Source: Alphaproteobacteria bacterium (lineage in GTDB: Bacteria; Pseudomonadota; Alphaproteobacteria; RUG11792). From it: DNA of 13,805 nucleotides. Below the pieces are notes generated by a model that ran no database searches, was not told the DNA's origin, and saw only the letters and a program-made list of their open reading frames with translations. Numbering within the stretch: position 1 is the stretch's first letter; every line of letters begins with the position of its first letter. Positions 5,911 to 12,284 of this stretch are shown piece after piece. The DNA lies in contig JAFSTL010000091.1 in assembly GCA_017450545.1 (NCBI GenBank), forward strand, positions 1 to 13,805, in the 5' to 3' direction. The translations under genes and the position numbers were made by a program.

Positions 5911-8277
5911 CTATAATGTTTTTCCGATTTTTACATCAACTTTAAGCGGTATACACAGTTGAAAAATATTTTCCATTATGTTTTTTACAGCCAGCACACG
6001 TGTTTCAAGCAAAGCATCAGGTATTTCAAAAATAAGTTCATCGTGGATTTGTAATAATAAGTGAATATCCGTTAGTGCATTCAACTTAATCATTGCCATT
6101 TTGATTATATCTGCATTGCTGCCTTGAATAGGTGCGTTTATAGCTTGTCTTTTGGCAAAACTCACCATATGCGGCAGCGGGCTGTGTATAAGCGGTGTGA
6201 AACACTTTCGACCTAATATAGTTTCTACAAACCCATACTGTTCAGCATATTTCTCAAGATTTTCCATATAGATAAAAATTTCAGGATAAAGTCGCATAAA
6301 CCGTGAAAATAGCTCATAGACTTGTTTTTTTGGCATATCATACCGCCTGGACATGCCTCGAGCCGTCATCCCATATATGACACTAAAGTTTATAACTTTT
6401 GCTAAACGTCGTTGTTCAGGAGAAACCAGCTCTTCAGATATATTAAAAATGTGAGCCGCTGTTGCTCTGTGAATATCTTTTTCCGTTAAAAACGCATTCT
6501 TTAATCTTTCACAACTTGACATATGCGCAAGTATTCTTAATTCCATTTGCGAATAATCGAATGAAACCAATTTATAGCCATCAGATGCTATGATTGAGTT
6601 TCTGATTTTTTGTCCCTCTTTCGTCCTAATTGGAATATTCTGCAAATTCGGGTCGCTAGAACTCAGCCGTCCAGTGTTAACAATCATTTGTGTATAGGTT
6701 GTGTGTATGCGCGAGTTTTTATCAGCTAATCTCAAAAATGAACGCACGTAACTATTTAATAATTTTGAATACCCCCTCCAGTCTAAAATTTTGTTTGCAA
6801 GCCCTTTGCGTTTGCCGGAAAAAGCCATCAACGTATCAGAATCGGTGTTTAACTTTTTCCCAGAATGCTTAAATCCAATTTTTTCATACAAAATGTGGCT
6901 CACTTGCTTTGGTGATGCAATATTAAATTTTTCACCAACAATTTTATAAATTTTTTGTGATATATCTTCAAGTTGTTCTGTAAAATAAATTTCTAATTCT
7001 TTTAACTTACATATATCCACTTTAATTCCGCGATACTCCATCTTTGCCAAAATTTCTGGCAACTTATTTTCTATATCATAAAAGAGATGCCGAGAACTAG
7101 TGGACAATTTGTCAGTTATTGCAATATATAATTTTTTTAAAATATGCTGTTTCTGATCCTGAGTAACAACATTTCCTGCTATGTTATAAAACGTTTCCAT
7201 AGATGCGATATCATGTCTCGTTCTTGTTCCTGAAACGCAATATGACATGACTGAGATATCAATTGTATTAACCAAATTTATACCCATTGCTAAGCATTTT
7301 TTATACAAAATCTTTGCATCAGAACATAATTTTTGTATCTCTGGATCTTCTAATCTTGTTTTGAGTTGCTGCAACTTTTTATCACTTAAGTCTCCAGTGA
7401 TAAGTGGCAATGGATTTTCCTCTTGTTCTTTATTTGCTGCAATATTAAAAAATTGATTTTGCTTACCATTGCTTTTTATTAAGCTTTTAAATCCATAATT
7501 TAATAAAAACTCATTTAATCCATTTTGCTGTGTTTCTTTATATTCATATTTAACATCTAAATCAGTTCGCAATGAAATTAACTTTTTTGATAATATAGCC
7601 TTATTTATCTCTGCTTTTAATACATCATTCCTCTTTGATTTTGGTAGTTTGTCCAGATTTGCTATCAGATTATCCAACGAGCCATACTCATTTATCAGCG
7701 TTGCAGCCGTCTTTGCTCCAATTCCTGGAACTCCGGGCACGTTGTCAGACGTATCTCCCATGAGCGACAACACATCCAAAACCTTGTCGGGAGTTACTCC
7801 GAACTTTTTTATAACATCCTCTGTCGTGATATATTTGCGTTTCATGGGATCGTATATAGTGATTTTATCACTCATCAACTGCATCAAATCTTTGTCCGAC
7901 GAAATTATATTTACAGGTTGATCGTGTATCTTAGATGTATACGTTGCAATGACGTCATCTGCCTCAAATCCAGGACTTTCAACGCGATAAAATCCAAATT
8001 TATCGCATGCTGTTTTGATAAGTGGAATTTGCGCAACTAATTCTTCTGGCATTGCTTTTCGAGTTGCTTTGTATTGGTCATATATTTCATTCCTAAACGT
8101 GCGTTTGCAACAGTCTAAAGCAGCAATAAACATAGAATGAGGAAAAAGTATTGTAATTTTTTGCATTGCTGAACAAAAACCATATAAAGCACCAACTTCC
8201 TGTCCGGCATATATCAAGCTCGGTAAACCATAAAATGCACGATATATAAAACCTGAAACATCTATTAGATGAACCAT
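5911..8277 (-). CDS. polA: DNA polymerase I, proofreading domain degenerate
   Basis: Pol I removes RNA primers and fills gaps in replication and repair. The 788-residue product is shorter than E. coli's 928. The 5' nuclease domain (1-265) keeps its metal-binding acids: Asp6, Asp55, Glu105/Asp107/Asp108 (EADDVI), Asp128/Asp130 (SSDKDL), Asp175/Asp178 (MGDTSDNVPG). The middle domain (about 285-400) has lost the 3'-5' exonuclease site: no DTET motif, and the Exo II Asp position falls in AKILYKKCLAMGI without an Asp. The polymerase domain has motif A DYSQMELRILAHMS (Asp574), motif B RRLAKVINFSVIYGM (Phe631; the usual INFGLIYG is INFSVIYG) and motif C QIHDELIFEI (His745-Asp746-Glu747). It ends VDVKIGKTL, without the usual GxNWDxAH. 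The ATG follows the tlyC stop by one base (TGAAATG). Last gene of the operon from the LON-domain gene. Confidence 0.96.
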   Translation of the reverse strand: MVHLIDVSGFIYRAFYGLPSLIYAGQEVGALYGFCSAMQKITILFPHSMFIAALDCCKRTFRNEIYDQYKATRKAMPEELVAQIPLIKTACDKFGFYRVESPGFEADDVIATYTSKIHDQPVNIISSDKDLMQLMSDKITIYDPMKRKYITTEDVIKKFGVTPDKVLDVLSLMGDTSDNVPGVPGIGAKTAATLINEYGSLDNLIANLDKLPKSKRNDVLKAEINKAILSKKLISLRTDLDVKYEYKETQQNGLNEFLLNYGFKSLIKSNGKQNQFFNIAANKEQEENPLPLITGDLSDKKLQQLKTRLEDPEIQKLCSDAKILYKKCLAMGINLVNTIDISVMSYCVSGTRTRHDIASMETFYNIAGNVVTQDQKQHILKKLYIAITDKLSTSSRHLFYDIENKLPEILAKMEYRGIKVDICKLKELEIYFTEQLEDISQKIYKIVGEKFNIASPKQVSHILYEKIGFKHSGKKLNTDSDTLMAFSGKRKGLANKILDWRGYSKLLNSYVRSFLRLADKNSRIHTTYTQMIVNTGRLSSSDPNLQNIPIRTKEGQKIRNSIIASDGYKLVSFDYSQMELRILAHMSSCERLKNAFLTEKDIHRATAAHIFNISEELVSPEQRRLAKVINFSVIYGMTARGMSRRYDMPKKQVYELFSRFMRLYPEIFIYMENLEKYAEQYGFVETILGRKCFTPLIHSPLPHMVSFAKRQAINAPIQGSNADIIKMAMIKLNALTDIHLLLQIHDELIFEIPDALLETRVLAVKNIMENIFQLCIPLKVDVKIGKTL

Positions 8278-8278
8278 T

Positions 8279-9148
8279 TCATCCCGTTTTCCTTATCCTT
8301 ACGCTTTTTATTCGGCGTGGATCTGCATCTATTATTTCGAATTCCAGTGCTACATCATCTTTTGTGACTAGCTCGCCTCTCACAGGAACTCGACCAGCTA
8401 TCGATGAAATCAGTCCTCCTATAGTGTCTATAGTATCGTCGTCAGGATTGATTTGGATCGAACCATATTTTTTTAATTCTTCAAACGTTGCTCGTCCATC
8501 AGCAATAACAGAACCATCAGAGTTTTTGATGACTTTTTTCTTTTGGTTTTTTATTTCAGTTGCATCTTGTATATCGCCGATTATTTCTTCTATTATGTCT
8601 CTAAAAGCAACTAATCCGTCTACCCCGCCGTATTCATCAACGACTATTGCAGATTTTATACCGGTCTCTCGCATTTTTAGTAACAAATCTAAACTACGCA
8701 TTGTAGGAGGAACAAACAAGATTTCCTTGACGAAAATGCTTAAATTAAATGGCTTATTCATCTTAAACCAGTTAATGACATCTCTCAAATAAACAGCGCC
8801 TAGAACATTGTCTATATTGCCTTGATACACAACTATCATGGATTTTTGTGTTTCAACAAACTTCGAAATTAGTTCTTCCATATGGGCAGTAACTGCAACT
8901 GCTTCTATCTCCACGCGGGGCACCATGATGTCTTGCACTTGCACGTCATGTAAGCTCAGGACATTTCCGAGTATCTCGCGCTCGTTCTCAGCTATTGATT
9001 GCTGTTCTGCACATTCGTCTTCTTCTATCAGTTCCTCTATAGTGTCACGCAAGGTGGGTTCTTTTGCTTTTCTCCAAAACAAAAGTTTTAACAAAATTTT
9101 CTTTATATAACTTTTATTAGCACTTGTGCTAGGTTCGCTACTACTCAT
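8279..9148 (-). CDS. tlyC: CBS-domain hemolysin-like protein (TlyC/CorC family)
   Basis: Family members are linked to divalent-metal efflux or cell-envelope integrity; in rickettsiae TlyC has been described as a hemolysin, so the exact role here is open. The 289-residue protein has a CBS pair (first about 73-130, starting DIMVPRVEIEAV; second about 138-190 with VVDEYGGVDGLVAFRD), then the C-terminal CorC_HlyC domain (about 205-287) ending DPRRIKSVRIRKTG. There is no DUF21 membrane domain, so it is predicted to be soluble; a basic stretch near residues 12-30 could touch membrane. The ATG at 9148 starts three bases after the ybeY stop, with AGGA about 13 bases upstream. In alphaproteobacteria tlyC normally follows ybeY, as here, but lnt, the common next gene, is replaced by polA. 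Confidence 0.93.
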   Translation of the reverse strand: MSSSEPSTSANKSYIKKILLKLLFWRKAKEPTLRDTIEELIEEDECAEQQSIAENEREILGNVLSLHDVQVQDIMVPRVEIEAVAVTAHMEELISKFVETQKSMIVVYQGNIDNVLGAVYLRDVINWFKMNKPFNLSIFVKEILFVPPTMRSLDLLLKMRETGIKSAIVVDEYGGVDGLVAFRDIIEEIIGDIQDATEIKNQKKKVIKNSDGSVIADGRATFEELKKYGSIQINPDDDTIDTIGGLISSIAGRVPVRGELVTKDDVALEFEIIDADPRRIKSVRIRKTG

Positions 9149-9151
9149 ATA

Positions 9152-9670
9152 TTATTTTTCTTCCTCTTTGAGAATATATGGATTATTTACACCAAACTTA
9201 TTTAGAATTTTGATTTCTGTTCTTTCCATCTCCGCGCGAGCTTCCTCTTCAACGTGGTCAAGACCTAAAAGGTGTAACACGCCATGCACAAACAAATGAG
9301 AACATCTATCGAAGAACTTTATACCATATTTTGCAGATTCATTCACGATCTGTTCTCTTGACATAGCTATGTCGCCAAGAAAAATGTCCGAGCCATGATG
9401 AAGTGAAAACTGATTCTTCAGTCTTGTTGTATCGTATTCCGGAAATGACAAAACGTTCGTGGGAGTATTTACCTCTCTAAAATTCCGGTTTAAAATTTGC
9501 ATATGTCGGTTATCCGTCAGCAGCAATCCGACCCAGCATCTTTGGTCATTTTCGCACTCTTTGTTTATGCTTTCCTGTAACAAGCCATCCAAACGGCTTA
9601 TCCAGTCGTTATACCCATCAATTTGAGTCCAAGCTTCATCTTCTATAACTATTTTTATCCTATCAGTCAT
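9152..9670 (-). CDS. ybeY: Endoribonuclease YbeY (16S rRNA maturation)
   Basis: YbeY is a metal-dependent RNase needed for 16S rRNA 3'-end processing and 70S ribosome quality control. The zinc-binding motif HGVLHLLGLDH gives ligands His129, His133 and His139. The conserved NRNFREVNTPTNVLSFP (residues 61-77) contains the Arg65 that matches the catalytic arginine of E. coli YbeY, and GDIAMSREQI (99-108) is also standard. The length of 172 residues is normal for alphaproteobacteria. The ATG at 9670 overlaps the miaB stop in a classic ATGA, with AAGG seven bases upstream inside miaB, so translation is coupled. phoH (ybeZ), which usually sits just upstream, is missing. Confidence 0.97.
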   Translation of the reverse strand: MTDRIKIVIEDEAWTQIDGYNDWISRLDGLLQESINKECENDQRCWVGLLLTDNRHMQILNRNFREVNTPTNVLSFPEYDTTRLKNQFSLHHGSDIFLGDIAMSREQIVNESAKYGIKFFDRCSHLFVHGVLHLLGLDHVEEEARAEMERTEIKILNKFGVNNPYILKEEEK

Positions 9671-10986
9671 TCGACAACCTTTCCCATAACTGAATTCTCA
9701 CCTGCTGTCTCTATCTTAACATTTTTGAATTGCCCAATTAAGTTAACATTGCTCTCCACGATAACAGATTGAAGATACACATTCTTTCCTATATACTGAT
9801 TAGGTTTTCTGCCAACTTTCTCAAACAAGACTTCTTGTGTTTGTCCAACCAAAGCGTTATTGTGACATATTTGATCCTTGAGCAATGCTTGTTGCAAAAT
9901 CGCCAAACGCCTTTCTTTGGTCTCATCCGGTATTTGTCCTGCCATCTTATCAGCTGGAGTATTTTTTCGGCGACTATACTTAAACGAGAATGAGATGGTG
10001 TATCCGACTAATTCTGCCAATCGTACCGTATCAGCAAACTCTTCTTCAGTCTCTGATGGAAAACCAACAATGAAATCTGAAGAAAACTGAATACGCGGAC
10101 ATATGTCTTGAAATTTTGCGATCTTATCCATATATTCTTGTGCAGTGTGACCGCGATTCATAGCATTCAGTATCCGATCGTTTCCAGACTGCACTGGAAT
10201 GTGTGCGAATGGAACCAAAACCGGCACATCAGCGTGCACTCTCATCAATTCTGTCGTGAAATCCTTTGGATGAGATGTCGTATATCTCAGCCGTCTTAAA
10301 CCATCCAGTTCCGCTATTTCGCGTATCAAACGCTCCAATCGCCAAGTCTCTTTTGGTTTTCCAATGCTAATATATGGCGCTTCCCCATGATATGAATTCA
10401 CATTTTGTCCAATCAACGTTATCTCTTTTGTCCCTCGACTTAGCAACGATTTCACTTCTTCTATTATATCCTTCGCAGGTCTTGAGTATTCACGTCCTCT
10501 AGTGTAAGGCACGACGCAATATGTGCAAAAATTGTCACATCCCTCCTGGATAGTCACAAACTCACTAAACGACACATTTTTTCTTTCTGGTAAACATTCA
10601 AATTTTTGCGCTTGATCAAATTCTATATCTAAAATTTGTCGCCTTTTTCCTGCCAATACATCCTCAATATGTTCAGGCAAACGATGATATGTCTGTGCTC
10701 CAAAAGCAATATTGATATGTTTATGCTGAAATATATTGCTTTTTTCCGCTTGTGCAACGCACCCGCCAACAGCGATTACTTTCGTGTTCTCATTTCGCAA
10801 AAGCCCAATATTTGAAAAAAGCTTTTGAACAGCCCTTTCCCTGATATTGCAAGTGTAAAAGATCAAAATTTCTGCTTCTGTTGCATCAAACGCCTGCTCG
10901 AAATTATGAGCCACCAACGTGTCGGATATCCTTTTGGCATCATACGCGTTCATTTGGCATCCATAAACTTCTATATGAAATTTCAT
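9667..10986 (-). CDS. miaB: tRNA-2-methylthio-N6-dimethylallyladenosine synthase MiaB
   Basis: Radical-SAM methylthiotransferase that converts i6A37 of tRNAs reading UNN codons to ms2i6A. The N-terminal UPF0004 domain holds the three cysteines of the auxiliary 4Fe-4S cluster: Cys10 (YGCQMNAYD), Cys46 (YTCNIRERA) and Cys76 (GGCVAQ). The radical-SAM motif CDNFCTYC gives Cys150, Cys154 and Cys157, followed by VVPYTRGREYSRP. GQNVNSYHG (193-201) and HIPVQSGNDRILNAMNRGH (262-280) are family signatures. The TRAM domain fills about 378-437. The length of 439 is normal. The family distinction from RimO and MtaB rests on YGCQMN and TCNIRE, which are MiaB-type. The ATG at 10986 follows the preceding gene by three bases and has no clear ribosome site, suggesting coupling. 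Confidence 0.97.
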   Translation of the reverse strand: MKFHIEVYGCQMNAYDAKRISDTLVAHNFEQAFDATEAEILIFYTCNIRERAVQKLFSNIGLLRNENTKVIAVGGCVAQAEKSNIFQHKHINIAFGAQTYHRLPEHIEDVLAGKRRQILDIEFDQAQKFECLPERKNVSFSEFVTIQEGCDNFCTYCVVPYTRGREYSRPAKDIIEEVKSLLSRGTKEITLIGQNVNSYHGEAPYISIGKPKETWRLERLIREIAELDGLRRLRYTTSHPKDFTTELMRVHADVPVLVPFAHIPVQSGNDRILNAMNRGHTAQEYMDKIAKFQDICPRIQFSSDFIVGFPSETEEEFADTVRLAELVGYTISFSFKYSRRKNTPADKMAGQIPDETKERRLAILQQALLKDQICHNNALVGQTQEVLFEKVGRKPNQYIGKNVYLQSVIVESNVNLIGQFKNVKIETAGENSVMGKVVE

Positions 10987-10989
10987 AAC

Positions 10990-11640
10990 TTAATTTACCG
11001 TACTTGCAGTGTTGTAACGATCATGCGAGTTCACTTCAATCATCTTTGTTATCATATCAGAACGTGCTTGAAAATCCACAGCTTCTAGAAGAGATTGTTT
11101 CTCGCTAGGATGAAAAGGACATGCCATAGCCAGAGCCGACACTAAAACATCTGCAGGTGTCTTTTCAATCTCTTTCCAATTCGGAAAAATCGCAAGATGC
11201 TTGAAATAGGCATCTAAAGCATGCAATAACCTCCCTTTGTCGTAATTTATCTGTTCGCCTTTCTTTTCATCTAAATCGGCTAAATATTTATTATAATTTA
11301 CAACAATTCGATCAATTCCGGTCACATCTTGAACAAGTTGTTCAACTATTTCAAATCTACAAAGCCCATAAATGTTGATAGTAATATTGTTTTCCGTCGT
11401 ATAAACTCCGGTAATTTTCCCAGCACAGCCGATTTTATAGGGTTGCGCCGTTTGCCTATTTCTATATCCATTAATCAACATAGGTTTTGGTTGAACCACA
11501 GCAACGATATTATCCTCCAGCACTTCAGGTGCAACAGCTTTAAACGCCTCCCGCTGCATAATCACCGGCAAATGAGCCTGAGGCATCAGTATTGTTGAAC
11601 GCACTTTCAAAACAGGCAGCGTTCTTGGTAATTCCTGCAT
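10990..11640 (-). CDS. Stand-alone LON substrate-binding domain protein
   Basis: A 216-residue protein that is just the N-terminal (PUA-like) domain of Lon protease plus its helical bundle, with no ATPase or peptidase domain. The start LPVLKVRSTILMPQAHLPVI matches the LPLFPLPGxVLLPxxxLPLxIFE consensus; the middle PYKIGCAGKITGVYTTENN and INIYGLCRFEIVE match the VGCxGRIxxxxxxxDGRxxIxLxGxxRFxI pattern; helical residues 135-205 complete it. Such proteins of about 220 residues are common in alphaproteobacteria; their function is not known, though substrate handling is the usual guess. It is the first gene of the operon that continues through miaB, ybeY, tlyC and polA. The ATG at 11640 has only a weak GAAAGA ribosome site. 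Confidence 0.88.
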   Translation of the reverse strand: MQELPRTLPVLKVRSTILMPQAHLPVIMQREAFKAVAPEVLEDNIVAVVQPKPMLINGYRNRQTAQPYKIGCAGKITGVYTTENNITINIYGLCRFEIVEQLVQDVTGIDRIVVNYNKYLADLDEKKGEQINYDKGRLLHALDAYFKHLAIFPNWKEIEKTPADVLVSALAMACPFHPSEKQSLLEAVDFQARSDMITKMIEVNSHDRYNTASTVN

Positions 11641-11669
11641 ACAATCAAATCTTTCTACAGACCGCTTCC

Positions 11670-11678
11670 ATTATAGCA
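11670..11678 (-). promoter_or_regulatory. Extended -10 promoter for the LON-miaB-ybeY-tlyC-polA operon
   Basis: On the reverse strand TGCTATAAT is a perfect -10 hexamer (11675-11670) with the TGn extension (11678-11676). No good -35 lies 16-18 bases upstream, as expected of extended -10 promoters. Transcription would start near 11663, giving a leader of about 23 bases before the ATG at 11640. This is the best promoter in the window. Confidence 0.65.
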
Positions 11679-11691
11679 TGTTTTCATGCTA
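11674..11691. promoter_or_regulatory. Perfect inverted repeat over the operon promoter
   Basis: TAGCATG (11674-11680), four T, CATGCTA (11685-11691): a perfect 7-bp palindrome whose left edge takes in the first two bases of the -10 hexamer and which otherwise covers the -10/-35 spacer. Its placement is that of an operator blocking RNA polymerase; a chance palindrome is possible. Confidence 0.5.
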
Positions 11692-11786
11692 GGCATAGGT
11701 TGAATTATGACGATTGTTTAAGTTCACGACATATGGGACAGAAGTTGGCTTAGTTATAAGCGAAGGGATTTAAGTTGAGCTAATAG

Positions 11787-11840
11787 AAAAAAGTCTCCAG
11801 AATTAAATTGTTCTTTTTCAATTCAAGAAAGGAGACTTTT
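11787..11840. repeat. 10-bp inverted repeat overlapping the transposase ribosome site
   Basis: AAAAGTCTCC (11789-11798) pairs perfectly with GGAGACTTTT (11831-11840) around a 32-base loop that can form a smaller AATTG/CAATT stem. The right arm contains GGAG, the ribosome site of the ATG at 11845. On the reverse strand the hairpin is followed by six T, so it could also work as an intrinsic terminator for transcripts coming from the right-hand gene. Confidence 0.7.
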
Positions 11841-11844
11841 ATTT

Positions 11845-12233
11845 ATGCAAATACTTTTATTGCGTAAAAATATTGATATACTATTTTCGCTTGCAATGCA
11901 AGAAAAAAGCATGTCGGATTTCGAAAAACTTTGTGAAAAGCAAGTGAAACTGTGTGAATTACTTCACTTCTACGGAATTAGCTGTTCATTATCGGCGCAA
12001 AAAAATAGCTTGAACGCCTGATTTTCAGGTCTAGATGCCCGAAAAATGTGTAAAAAAGCAAGTTCGGCGTCGATGTGCCCAAAAACTAATTCGGCAAATA
12101 CTAGCCGAAAACAGAACGTACGGGAAAGTGAAAATTTGACAAGTATGCCAAGCCGTGCAAATTCAAGCAATACGATGAAATGCAAGTCGGAGAAAATGTC
12201 CAAATCGACCATATGACTGTGACGAAAAATGGA
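11845..12233 (+). pseudogene. Broken IS481-like (rve superfamily) transposase
   Basis: Pieces of one transposase are spread over different forward frames. From ATG 11845 a 58-codon frame runs to TGA at 12019, ending LLHFYGISCS before it drifts. Then come LERLIFRSRCPKNV (frame of 12009), KKQVRRRCAQKLIRQ with ENRTYGKVKI (frame of 12035, stop at 12137), and KFDKYAKPCKFKQYDEMQVG continuing ENVQIDHMTVTKNG (frame of 12132). The order helix-turn-helix, RSRRPKN-like linker, NPTYGKxKI and QIDHMTV is that of IS481/IS3-type integrases, and the Asp of IDHM (12207-12209) would be the first D of the DDE triad. Some 50 residues between GKVKI and KFDKY seem deleted, and everything after KNG is gone. At least three frame changes make it non-functional. 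The family label is from memory of such motifs. Confidence 0.68.
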
Positions 12234-12284
12234 GGTGCCGATAAATTGTGTGAAATTCATCAGCGTCTGATTCTTATTACTGCG

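Larger units (their letters stand above)
11715..12233 (+). mobile_element. Remnant of an IS481-like insertion sequence
   Basis: A decayed element between the operon promoter and the right-hand gene. Its core is the broken transposase frame described below, which ends after the first catalytic Asp. The left boundary is a guess: TGTTTAAGTTCACGACATAT starting at 11715 begins with TGT as terminal repeats of the family do. I found no matching repeat at the other end, which appears deleted. Stretch 11692-11786 otherwise shows nothing I can identify. Confidence 0.55.

Noticed and set aside
11641..11786. tRNA or small RNA gene near the operon promoter
   Set aside because: The small palindrome GCTTA-GTTA-TAAGC (11748-11761) does not extend to a cloverleaf, and no T-loop or acceptor stem is visible.
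11970..12260. 96-codon reverse frame over the insertion-sequence remnant
   Set aside because: The forward strand holds recognisable transposase pieces; the reverse frame shows no motif and looks like a mirror of them.
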